DNA from: Pseudomonadota bacterium
GTDB lineage: Bacteria > Pseudomonadota > Alphaproteobacteria > Rhizobiales > Rhizobiaceae
Reading direction: 5' to 3'
NCBI GenBank assembly: GCA_023419535.1
Contig: JAEZXX010000010.1
Coordinates: 1-21,175, forward strand
DNA: 21,175 nucleotides
The position numbers and the translations under genes were made by a program. This document shows, one piece after another, positions 1 through 7,549 of this stretch; position 1 is the first letter of the stretch; the number at the start of each line of letters is the position of its first letter. The notes beneath the pieces are model-generated. The model was not told the origin of the DNA. It made no database searches and saw only the letters and a program-made list of their open reading frames with translations.

Positions 1-1
1 G

Positions 2-1150
<1,149 letters not shown>

Positions 1151-1179
1151 CGTCGGCGCCGGTTGTTGTCGTAGGCCGC

Positions 1180-1869
1180 TCAGCGTCTGGGGTGCTCGGC
1201 TGGCAAACCGGCCTTCAGTTCGATGTTGCGGAACTTGCGGGCCAGAAGGGCCGGCTGCATCCAGATGTAGTCCTCCTTCTTCGTCAGCATGTGCCAGATG
1301 ATCATCGCCAGCTTGCGGGTGATCGCAACGGCCGCGGCCGGCTTGCCTCGCTTGACTGCGATCCGTTGGGAGAAGGCGCGCAGGGGCCGGGCGAACGCGC
1401 TGCCGCCCACGCTGCCTCGACTAGCATTCCTCGCGCCTGGCCCTGCTTCGTGATCCGCCCGTGATAGGCTGGGCCTTCGCCAGACTGCCGGGTACTCGGA
1501 TTCAAGCCGAGGTAGCCGACCAGCCTCATGGGGTCGGCAGAGCGCCGGATGTCGCCGATGGCGGCGGCAACGCTGGACCCCGTCATGTCGATCCCCGGCA
1601 GCGTCATCAGTCGCCGGATGACGGGGTCGGACATTGTGGCCCGGCGATGTCGGCTTCCATCTCATCGAGTCATCACTCGATGAGATGGATCTTCGCGAGG
1701 TGGCGATGGACGGCGGCGCGCTCGTCACCGGCAGGTACTGAGCCGTTCGTACGAACAACTCGAGGCTGTCCCGCTGCATGGGAATGCGGCCGAGCTTCAC
1801 CTACTTGCCATCGATGAGCGTCACGGCCTCAGCCGCCACCCGGTGAATGTCCATGCCGACGATACGCAT
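1180..1869 (-). pseudogene. IS110-family transposase, degraded
   Basis: This is a broken DEDD-type transposase of the IS110/IS116/IS902 family. Read on the minus strand, it starts with MRIVGMDIHRVAAEAVTL behind a strong Shine-Dalgarno (GGAGGAGG). It hits an in-frame TAG after LIDGK and resumes as VKLGRIPMQRDSLELF. It then jumps to a segment like GDERAAVHRHLAKIHLIE, which is followed by two stops. The C-terminal Transposase_20 domain is recognisable: RRLMTLPGIDMT, YLGLNPSTRQSGEGPAYHG, MLVEAAWAAARSPGP in one frame, then LRAFSQRIAVKRGKPAA, MIIWHMLTKKEDY and NIELKAGLP in another. Roughly 100 residues of the RuvC-like domain are missing, including the acidic residues that follow the first Asp in MDIH. 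The gene therefore carries nonsense, frameshift and deletion damage and cannot make an active enzyme. Intact family members are usually about 300-400 residues. Confidence 0.9.
1656..1689. repeat. perfect inverted repeat, 15-bp arms, inside the IS110 remnant
   Basis: The arm TCCATCTCATCGAGT (1656-1670) and its exact reverse complement (1675-1689) flank the 4-nt loop CATC. On the coding strand of the dead transposase this lies between the relics HLIE and LDEMEADIAG. Part of the symmetry may simply reflect the ancestral coding sequence, or it may mark a fold-back event when the gene lost its middle. There is no U-tract beside it, so a terminator role is unlikely. Confidence 0.7.
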
Positions 1870-2051
1870 GTCCTCCTCCTGGTCGGTGACATCAGGGGAG
1901 CCGGGGGGCGACACGACAATTATGAATCCGCGTTCGCAGCGCATCCGTCTAGTCCCAGGGCGGCCAGATAACATTTTCGAGCTCGCAGCTCATGTTAGTG
2001 CGATGGCCTGCCCGCACTCTTCGTGATCCCGGTGCCCCGTGGCCCGGATCC
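1870..2051. other. non-coding gap between IS110 and IS3 remnants
   Basis: This stretch of about 180 nt has no supported gene. It lies immediately upstream of the dead IS110 transposase, where the IS110 subgroup carries its left end and its guide ('bridge') RNA, so part of it may be a decayed left end. A small palindrome, GAGCT-CGC-AGCTC, is visible at 1979-1991. I cannot recognise the internal loops of a bridge RNA or a defined element end by eye, so the origin is inference. Confidence 0.35.
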
Positions 2052-2284
2052 GAAAAGACTATCCGCTTCGACCAATCCTGGGAACAGGGAGCCGGCACCG
2101 TCATGCGGGATAACGCCTTCAGCGAAAGCTTCAACGGCAAGTTCCGGGCAGAATGCCCAAACACTCACTGGTTGATGAACGTTGAGGCGCGAAGGCGGAC
2201 ATGAAGGCTCGACGCAGAGACGACAACGAAGTCCGCCCGCACTGCGCGACCGGCCACAAGCTGACGAAACGTCTGGACGGCTGA
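2052..2284 (+). pseudogene. IS3-family (IS407-like) OrfB transposase fragment
   Basis: This is the C-terminal scrap of an IS3-family DDE transposase. KTIRFDQSWEQG corresponds to the family segment KTIRVDxGxEF around the second catalytic Asp. It then jumps, without the usual 20 or so intervening residues, to RDNAFSESFNGKFRAEC, which is the rve_3 region with the catalytic Glu (family consensus DNAFIESFNGxFRAEC). NTHWLMNVE follows. A one-base frameshift near 2186 moves the rest to another frame, AKADMKARRRDDNEVRPH, which matches the family ending RRDYNEVRPHSAIGNK, with a stop at 2284. The N-terminal half, OrfA and the left end are absent. The gene is dead and is unrelated to the second IS3 scrap downstream. 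Confidence 0.85.
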
Positions 2285-2327
2285 CCGCCCGCTCGAGCAG
2301 TCACCCCCGGACATCCTTCAGCCGGCC

Positions 2328-2351
2328 GGTCCGAGAACAGGGGGCACGTCA
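2328..2351 (+). repeat. probable right terminal inverted repeat of the IS3/IS407-like remnant
   Basis: The bases read outward as GGTCCGAGAACAGGGGGCACGTCA. The complement starts TGACGTGCCCCCTG and ends in GGACC, which resembles the TGACCTGCCCCC...GGACC style of IS407-group ends. It sits 44 nt after the stop of the OrfB fragment, where a right end is expected. The match is from memory of family ends, not from an alignment. Confidence 0.5.
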
Positions 2352-2432
2352 GTCGAAGCTGATGACGACCGGCAAAGTGGCCCAGCAACGGGTAATAGGT
2401 CACGGCTCTCCGGGGAACCTGATGCTGCTTTC

Positions 2433-2467
2433 GCAAAAAAAACCCCGCCCTCTTTCGAGAGCGGGGC
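2433..2467 (-). terminator. Rho-independent terminator of the truncated RTX-like gene
   Basis: On the minus strand the sequence GCCCCGCTCTCGAAAGAGGG continues into CGGGG and a run of eight U. This gives a GC-rich stem with a 2-nt bulge and a tetraloop, followed by the U-tract (complement of A at 2435-2442). It lies about 35 nt after the stop codon of the minus-strand CDS at 2502, which supports that gene's 3' end being genuine. Confidence 0.85.
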
Positions 2468-2501
2468 TTCTGTTCAGCCTATGAACGGTATGGAGTTCAG
2501 C

Positions 2502-2927
2502 TTAGGCGACGAGCGCCTCAGCTTCCGGCGTCACACGAAGGAAGCCGTTGGCGTCGATCGTGATGTCGTCGGCATTGACGCCTTCCAGGGTCACCGTGGT
2601 GAAGCGGTCCGCTGCACCCGGTGCGTTACCGGAGAACGCGTCGACTTCGAACGAGAGGACGGCGCCGGTCTCACCCTGCTGAATGAAGACCTCGAGGGTC
2701 GACGCATTGCCCACGCGTCCACCGAGGTTTTCATCGTCGCCGAGTGCGACAGCCGTGAAGCCCGAGCCGATGAAGAGCTGATCGTCAGCTTCGAAGCCCG
2801 TGATCGTGCTGTCGGTGTCACTTGAAATGTCTGAGAATGTGGCGGTCGCGTCCCTAGACGTTGTTCTTTCCTCGCCAGAGCGAATGATTATTTCGCCACG
2901 CTCTATAACCTGCCACAAAACCTTCAT
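2502..2927 (-). pseudogene. 3' stump of a secreted RTX/adhesin-like protein, 5'-truncated by an IS3 element
   Basis: The reading frame encodes 141 residues. From about residue 30 it is acidic, poor in Cys and Lys, and beta-rich: DTDSTITGFEADDQLFIG, then SFEVDAFSGN, then TTVTLEGVNADDITID. The pattern I-T-x-F-x-x-x-D-x-L followed by TVTL-x-GV-x-A-D-x-[IL]-T is like the C-terminal segments of type I-secreted RTX or serralysin-like proteins. Nonapeptide GGxGxDxUx repeats are not present, so only the tail would remain. The first residues, MKVLWQV, are encoded by what looks like the right terminal repeat of the adjacent IS3 remnant (2906-2931), so this Met is not the native start. The frame also stays open upstream into the IS. 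A strong terminator follows. Whether the stump is expressed is unknown, and the RTX call is a pattern judgement. Confidence 0.6.
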
Positions 2928-2931
2928 CCAG
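2906..2931 (-). repeat. probable right terminal inverted repeat of the second IS3 remnant
   Basis: On the plus strand it reads TAACCTGCCACAAAACCTTC, continuing ATCCAG. This resembles the TGACCTGCC-type ends of IS3-family elements. It lies 7 nt beyond the OrfB stop codon (2938) on the minus strand, the expected place for the right end. It supplies the ATG and first codons of the neighbouring stump. Proposed from memory of family ends, without alignment. Confidence 0.45.
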
Positions 2932-2937
2932 CGACAA

Positions 2938-3400
2938 TCAGCACCCCATTTGTTTCTGCTGGGCCGTAGGGCGCGGGTTGAGCAGCCGGCGTAGACGCGA
3001 GCTGTTCGACAGCGGAGCGCCGGAGCCCGGTGCGGTGATCGTCTTGGCGAAGTCCGTGGGCGTTAGGTAACCGAGCGAGAATGCGGCCGCTGCGTGTCGA
3101 AGCCCCTGGACCCAGGCCGTGATCAGACTGCGCGTATGATCGAGTCCGAAAAATAGGCTCTCTTTCGACGGCTCGTCACGCATGCGGCCGTTCAGCCTCT
3201 CGGCGAAACCGTTTCTGCGTCGGCTTGCTGGGCGCGCTGTAGTGCCATCCCGCCTTATCGGTGCCCGAAATAGCCAACGAACGTTCGGCCTGGCCTCGAC
3301 GAGGATCGGCGCTCGTGTTGCCCGGCAGGCCGCCGTACGGCGCTCGTGCATGATCGGTTCTTCCTCGCGGTAGAGACGATAAATGCGGCTGATCCCGGAT
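2938..3400 (-). pseudogene. IS3-family OrfB transposase remnant (internal deletion, frameshift)
   Basis: On the minus strand, ISRIYRLYREEEPIMHERR corresponds to the family segment ahead of the integrase core (HKRIYRLYREEGLTVRKRR). TRAPILVEARPNVRW follows and corresponds to the start of the core (xxPNxRWSxDFV). The next 70-100 residues, which contain the first two catalytic Asp, are gone. The sequence resumes as GWHYSAPSKPTQ in one frame and, after a frameshift near 3210, as NGFAERLNGRMRDE, ESLFFGLDHTRS and LGYLTPTDFA in another, ending at 2938. This C-terminal motif set differs from the fragment at 2052-2284, so the two derive from different IS3 subgroups. OrfA and the left end were not found. 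The element is inactive. Confidence 0.85.
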
Positions 3401-3647
3401 CAGCTCGGCATGCCGACGGAAATCACCAGATCGAGACGTCCGGAATGCAGAAGCGTCGGGTCATCACGTTCTCATCGTTACAGACGGCGGGAACGAGAAG
3501 ACTCCAGAAGGCGACCATGCCATTCCCTCGGCCCTTCGCTCTCGAGACGCTGCGTTTTCAGCATCCCCGGGCCGATCTCGCGAAATGTGAAGTGGCGGTC
3601 GATGGGTCGCAGAAGGGGCCACAAGGGCCACCGCCTCTTCGAAACGA
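3401..3647. other. unassigned sequence between IS3 remnant and tRNA terminator
   Basis: I read both strands and saw no convincing gene. ORFs here have poor codon bias for a GC-rich genome and no motif I recognise. It may be decayed mobile-element DNA, since it continues directly from the IS3 remnant, but nothing in it proves that. Confidence 0.4.
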
Positions 3648-3675
3648 AAACGGCCTCCGCGAAGGGAGGCCGTTT
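3648..3675 (-). terminator. Rho-independent terminator downstream of tRNA-Ala
   Basis: A perfect 11-bp stem (AAACGGCCTCC paired with GGAGGCCGTTT) closes a 6-nt loop. On the minus strand the stem ends in UUU and is followed by CGTTTCG. It sits 24 nt past the 3' CCA of the tRNA gene and fits as its transcription terminator. Confidence 0.8.
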
Positions 3676-3698
3676 GCCCCCTAGATCAGGGGTTTATC

Positions 3699-3774
<76 letters not shown>

Positions 3775-3828
3775 GACGCCGGCGAGGCCGGCGGTGTATC
3801 GTCTGGAGGTCCCGGGGAGGGGTCTCCG

Positions 3829-3850
3829 GGGCCCGCTTGGGAGCGGGCCC
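3829..3850 (-). terminator. hairpin downstream of the TIGR02300 gene, possible weak terminator
   Basis: GGGCCCGCT and AGCGGGCCC form a perfect 9-bp stem with a 4-nt loop, about 90 nt after the stop of the minus-strand gene at 3938 and upstream of the tRNA gene. No U-run follows on the minus strand, so it may only pause polymerase or stabilise a 3' end. Confidence 0.35.
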
Positions 3851-3864
3851 GAACCGATGGCGGC

Positions 3865-3893
3865 TACGTAGGCGAAACCGCCGGGAGGGTCAA
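3865..3893 (-). promoter_or_regulatory. candidate tRNA-Ala promoter
   Basis: On the minus strand TTGACC (3893-3888) matches a sigma-70 -35 box at five of six positions. It is followed after 17 nt by TACGTA (3870-3865), a weak -10. This would give a leader of roughly 85 nt before the mature tRNA. The -10 match is poor, so this is tentative. Confidence 0.3.
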
Positions 3894-3937
3894 GCGAGCT
3901 TCGCGTCGATCCTCCCGGAACATTTCGCCGGCAGCGA

Positions 3938-4345
3938 TCAGGCGTCGTCCTCGTCGTCGCGACCGCCGCCGATGATGTCGGTCATGTCGTCGTCCTCGTC
4001 CTCTTCCTCCTCGAGGAAGGTGTCGGCCGGATCGTCGTCGAGCTCGACGTCCTCGTCGTCCTCGTCGACATCCGGCATGTCGGACTTCGAATCGCCGCCC
4101 TCGTCCTCCTCGACCTCGGAGAGCGACACCGTCTCCTCGTTCTCGGTCTCCTCGGCGGCCTCGGTCTCCTCCGGCTCCTCGGTGCGCTTGGGTGCGCGCG
4201 AGTTCGTGGAGCGGATGACCTCGAAGAAGGAGAGGGGGTACTCCTTGCCCGTGAAGGGCGAGACGATCGGGTCCTTGTTCAGGTCGTAGAACTTGCGACC
4301 CGTCTCGGGACAGACACGCTTCGTGCCGAGTTCTGCATTCGCCAT
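3938..4345 (-). CDS. TIGR02300 family acidic protein (FYDLN domain)
   Basis: This 135-residue protein of unknown function is typical of alphaproteobacteria. The N-terminal 40 residues carry the family signature MANAELGTKRVCPETGRKFYDL, followed by NKDPIVSPFTGKEYP. The remaining two-thirds is a low-complexity Glu/Asp tail containing runs such as VDEDDEDVELDDD and LEEEEDEDDD. Some relatives have two CPxCG-like zinc knuckles at this position. Here only one Cys is left, so zinc binding is unlikely. The start is set at the ATG before ANAELGT, with GAGAGG about 6 nt upstream. The frame is open further upstream, but that stretch has no family similarity. The gene is divergent from aroA across a 242-nt gap in which I could not fix a promoter. 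No function should be assumed from the acidic tail alone. Confidence 0.9.
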   Translation of the reverse strand: MANAELGTKRVCPETGRKFYDLNKDPIVSPFTGKEYPLSFFEVIRSTNSRAPKRTEEPEETEAAEETENEETVSLSEVEEDEGGDSKSDMPDVDEDDEDVELDDDPADTFLEEEEDEDDDMTDIIGGGRDDEDDA

Positions 4346-4587
4346 CTGGGCCTCTCGGGAATCGGTCGGCGTCGGGAATCGGTCACGTGCCGGGCGCTGC
4401 GGAGGCAAGCCGACGCGGGCGGTTCGTTCGCCTTGAAAAACGGAAGGTCCCTTACGGCGTCGGTCCGGCCTTGTCAAAAGCGGCGCCACCGGCCCGCGGG
4501 CCGACGGTTGGCGAGGCGCTCCGCGCCGTGTTAGGCGACCACGGGACGACAGCAACTTCAAGGCCGGACAAGGGGGCGATGGCGCCG

Positions 4588-5946
4588 ATGGCTCACGGAC
4601 AGGCTCGGCCGATGCGCGCGCGTCGCGGCGCTTCCCTGAACGGTCGCGTCCGCGTGCCGGGCGACAAGTCGATCTCCCACCGCGCCTTCCTGTTCGGCGG
4701 GCTCGCCAGCGGTCGCACGCGCGTGACCGGGCTGCTCGAAGGAGAGGACGTGCTCGCGACCGGCCGCGCCATGCGCCAGATGGGCGCTTCGATCGAGCGC
4801 GACGGCGAGGCCTTCGTCATCGACGGCGTCGGCAACGGCTGCCTGCTGGAGCCCGACGGGGTGCTCGACTTCGGCAACGCCGGCACGGGCTCGCGCCTCA
4901 CCATGGGCCTTGCCGGCACCTACGACTTCACCTCCACCTTCATCGGCGACGCCTCGCTCACGGGCCGCCCGATGGGTCGCGTGCTCGACCCCTTGCGCCA
5001 GATGGGCGTTCAGGTGCTGGCGCGCTCGCGCGACCGCCTGCCGCTCTCGCTTCGCGGCCCCCGCGTCGCCGCGCCGATCGAGTATCGCGTGCCGATGCCG
5101 TCGGCGCAGGTGAAGTCCGCCGTGCTCCTCGCCGGCCTCAACGCGCCGGGCGTCACCAGCGTCATCGAGCCGGTGATGACGCGCGACCACACCGAGAAGA
5201 TGCTGGCCGGCTTCGGCGCGAAGATCGAGGTCGAGACCGATACGGCGGGCGTGCGCACCATCCGCCTGAAAGGGCAGGGCGAACTGAAGGGCGTGCCCGA
5301 CTTCGTGGTGCCGGGCGACCCGTCCTCCGCGGCCTTCCTGGTCGTCGCGGCGCTGATCGTGCCGGGCTCGGACGTGACGATCGAGAACGTGCTGATGAAC
5401 CCGACGCGCACCGGGCTGATCGAGACGCTGCTCGAGATGGGCGCCTCGATCGAGATACTCGACCGGCGTCTGTCGGGCGGCGAGGACGTCGCGACGCTTC
5501 GCGTGCGCCACTCGGAGCTGAAGGGCGTGTCGGTCCCGGCCGAACGCGCGCCCTCGATGATCGACGAGTATCCCGTGCTTGCCGTCGCGGCGGCCTTCGC
5601 GGAGGGAACGACGCGCATGGAGGGGCTGGACGAGCTGCGCGTGAAGGAATCGGACCGGCTTTCGGCCGTGGCCGCGGGGTTGGCTGCCAACGGCGTCGAG
5701 CATCGCGAGGGCGAGGATTGGCTGACGGTGGCCGGGCGGCCGGATGGCAGGGGCCTCGGCGGCGGCACGGTCGCCACGCATCTCGACCACCGCATCGCCA
5801 TGAGCTTCCTCGTCCTCGGCCTTGCGGCCGAGAAGCCGGTGGCGGTCGACGACGCCGCGATGATCGCCACGAGCTTCCCGGAGTTCACCGGTCTCGTCGC
5901 GGAACTCGGCGGGGTCCTCGAGGGCGCCGACCCCGCGCGCGGGTGA
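4588..5946 (+). CDS. aroA: 3-phosphoshikimate 1-carboxyvinyltransferase (EPSP synthase), CP4-like class
   Basis: AroA transfers enolpyruvate from PEP to shikimate-3-phosphate, step six of the shikimate pathway. The 452-residue product reads along its whole length like the Agrobacterium CP4 enzyme (455 aa): VPGDKSISHRAF (Lys27), LLEGEDVLATG, FIGDASLTGRPMGR, SAQVKSAVLLAGLN, MTRDHTEKML, VPGDPSSAAF, RAPSMIDEYPVLA, ELRVKESDRLSA and HLDHRIAMSFLVLGL. The active-site loop is LDFGNAGTGSRLT, with Gly99 where CP4 has Ala100, the residue that gives CP4 glyphosate insensitivity. The start at 4588 (MAHGQARPM) gives an N-terminus parallel to CP4 MSHGASSRP and lies 11 nt after AGGGGG. An in-frame ATG at 4579 is a close alternative. 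A membrane-protein gene follows after 10 nt behind GAGGAGG. Confidence 0.95.
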   Translation: MAHGQARPMRARRGASLNGRVRVPGDKSISHRAFLFGGLASGRTRVTGLLEGEDVLATGRAMRQMGASIERDGEAFVIDGVGNGCLLEPDGVLDFGNAGTGSRLTMGLAGTYDFTSTFIGDASLTGRPMGRVLDPLRQMGVQVLARSRDRLPLSLRGPRVAAPIEYRVPMPSAQVKSAVLLAGLNAPGVTSVIEPVMTRDHTEKMLAGFGAKIEVETDTAGVRTIRLKGQGELKGVPDFVVPGDPSSAAFLVVAALIVPGSDVTIENVLMNPTRTGLIETLLEMGASIEILDRRLSGGEDVATLRVRHSELKGVSVPAERAPSMIDEYPVLAVAAAFAEGTTRMEGLDELRVKESDRLSAVAAGLAANGVEHREGEDWLTVAGRPDGRGLGGGTVATHLDHRIAMSFLVLGLAAEKPVAVDDAAMIATSFPEFTGLVAELGGVLEGADPARG

Positions 5947-5956
5947 GGAGGCTAAG

Positions 5957-6661
5957 ATGTACGTCGATCAGGACAGCCTCGTTCTTCTCCTGCGCATCGG
6001 CGGTACGCTGGATCTCGTCCTGACCGTCCTCGTCGTCCTTGCGGTCCCGGCGGCTTTCGTCTGGTTCTACACGCGCGATCGGCGTGCCTTGACGGCGCTC
6101 AAGGTTCTGCTGATCGCGGGCGGCGTCTGGTTGCTCGCGGCGCTGATCTATTTCGTCGCGCTTCTCGCCTCCTACGGATACGGGCCGTACGCGCTTCTCC
6201 TCCTGCTGGTCCCGCTCGCGGTGGTCTACGGACTGCGCAAGGCGCGTCGGCGCAGGGCGGCGATGATCGAGCACGGCCGAGGCCTGCTTCCGACCGCGGC
6301 CCGGATGCTTCCCCTGCCGTTCGTGGTTCTCGCCGCTCTTGCGGTCGCGACGCTCGATCAGGCCTTCGAGAACGGTCTGATCGTCTCCGGGTCCTTCCGG
6401 TTCTATGGGATCGGTGAAATCGTCGCCGCCTCGGTCTGGACCGGCAACGCTATCGCCGATTCCGTCATCGGCTTCCTGCGCCTCTTCGGCTACGGCGCGA
6501 TCGTCCTGTTCTTCCTTTCCCTTCCCTATGTCGCGGGGAGCCTTCTCGCGATCCTCCTCCTCATAGCCGATCGGATAGCAGTTCGGTTGGGTTTAACAAG
6601 CTTCCTCGCCTTGCCCGATCCGACGGCCGGAGAGCCGTCTCACGAAGGAAAATCGGCATGA
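5957..6661 (+). CDS. hypothetical multi-pass membrane protein between aroA and cmk
   Basis: I do not recognise this 234-residue protein. It has five to six hydrophobic segments, at about residues 15-37, 47-69, 74-91, 115-133 and 170-205. A basic cytoplasmic-type loop, RKARRRRAAM, sits in the middle, and the C-terminus is hydrophilic. No catalytic motif, signal peptide cleavage site or conserved polar cluster stands out. The ATG has a strong Shine-Dalgarno (GGAGG 7 nt upstream) and starts 10 nt after the aroA stop. The stop overlaps the cmk start as ATGA. It is therefore co-transcribed and translationally coupled inside an aroA-cmk-rpsA block that in many relatives has no gene here. Codon use looks native. 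Function unknown. Confidence 0.85.
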   Translation: MYVDQDSLVLLLRIGGTLDLVLTVLVVLAVPAAFVWFYTRDRRALTALKVLLIAGGVWLLAALIYFVALLASYGYGPYALLLLLVPLAVVYGLRKARRRRAAMIEHGRGLLPTAARMLPLPFVVLAALAVATLDQAFENGLIVSGSFRFYGIGEIVAASVWTGNAIADSVIGFLRLFGYGAIVLFFLSLPYVAGSLLAILLLIADRIAVRLGLTSFLALPDPTAGEPSHEGKSA

Positions 6662-7311
6662 CCGCTCGCTCCCTCGTCATCGCCATCGACGGGCCGGCCG
6701 CGGCCGGCAAGGGCACGCTCGCCAAGCGCCTCGCGGAGCATTACGGGCTGCCCTATCTCGACACCGGGCTCCTCTACCGCGCGGTCGGCCGCAAGGCGCA
6801 CGACGACGGCATCGACCTGAACGACCCGCAGGCGACCGGCGAGGTCGCGCGGCGCCTGACGCCCTCGGCCCTCGACGACGGGTCCCTGCGCGGCCGCGAG
6901 GCGGGCGAACTCGCCAGCCGCGTCGCGGTCCACTCGCCCGTCCGCGCCGCGCTGACGCGCTTCCAGCGCGAGTTCGCCGGCGGCCCGAAGGGCGCCGTCC
7001 TCGACGGCCGCGATATCGGCACGGTCATCTGTCCGCAGGCGCGCGTGAAAATCTTCGTCACCGCCAGCCCCGAGGTCCGTGCGCGGCGGCGCACCGACGA
7101 GCTCGCCGCCAAGGGTCGCGCGCCGGACTACGAACGCATCCTCGCCGAGGTGCGCGAGCGCGACGCGCGCGATTCCGGCCGGGCCGACGCGCCGCTCAAG
7201 GCGGCCGCGGACGCGCACTTGCTGGACACCAGCGAATTGGGTATAGACCAAGCCTTCCAGGCGGCCTGCGATCTCGTCGATCGCGTCTTGGCGCGCCCGG
7301 AACGCAGCTGA
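6658..7311 (+). CDS. cmk: (d)CMP kinase
   Basis: Cytidylate kinase phosphorylates CMP and dCMP to the diphosphates using ATP. The 217-residue protein has the P-loop GPAAAGKGT (residues 12-20) and the substrate-binding motif LPYLDTGLLYRAVG. LDGRDIGTVICPQA follows, then the lid region FVTASPEVRARRRTDEL with its run of Arg, and ERDARDSGRADAPLK, all diagnostic of bacterial Cmk. Length is normal for the family. The ATG overlaps the previous stop by 4 nt. rpsA follows after a 238-nt gap, the classical cmk-rpsA order. Confidence 0.96.
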   Translation: MTARSLVIAIDGPAAAGKGTLAKRLAEHYGLPYLDTGLLYRAVGRKAHDDGIDLNDPQATGEVARRLTPSALDDGSLRGREAGELASRVAVHSPVRAALTRFQREFAGGPKGAVLDGRDIGTVICPQARVKIFVTASPEVRARRRTDELAAKGRAPDYERILAEVRERDARDSGRADAPLKAAADAHLLDTSELGIDQAFQAACDLVDRVLARPERS

Positions 7312-7549
7312 TCTGCGATCGCGCCTTCCGGCTCCGCTCGGAAAATCCAAAGCCGCGACGCGCCAGCCGAGAGCCTTTGACCATCATAATCGTCGGCGGC
7401 GCCCCTTCCGCGCCGAGCGGCCGGTTCGTCCGGCCGTCGCCCGTGTCGGATGCACGGGCAGGGTCGCCGAAGACGCCACGCAACGCCAACGAACGCCGGC
7501 GCGGCACCCGCCCCTTCGAAGGCAGAAGGGGCGGTTTCAAGGAGAACGA
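7312..7549 (+). other. rpsA leader region
   Basis: This 238-nt gap has no gene that I support. It probably holds the rpsA promoter and 5' leader. A perfect 10-bp hairpin (CCGCCCCTTC at 7508-7517 with GAAGGGGCGG at 7525-7534, 7-nt loop) stands 6 nt before the AAGGAG Shine-Dalgarno (7539-7544). S1 represses its own mRNA in enterobacteria through a structured leader. The hairpin is suggestive of something similar, but no direct match is claimed. Confidence 0.5.

Noticed and set aside
4079..4150. GA/TC-rich low-complexity run as a repeat or regulatory tract
   Set aside because: It is simply the coding sequence for the Glu/Asp tail of the TIGR02300 protein.
4558..5790. 410-residue frame antisense to aroA
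   Set aside because: His/Arg/Ala-rich shadow; aroA covers the same bases with every family motif.
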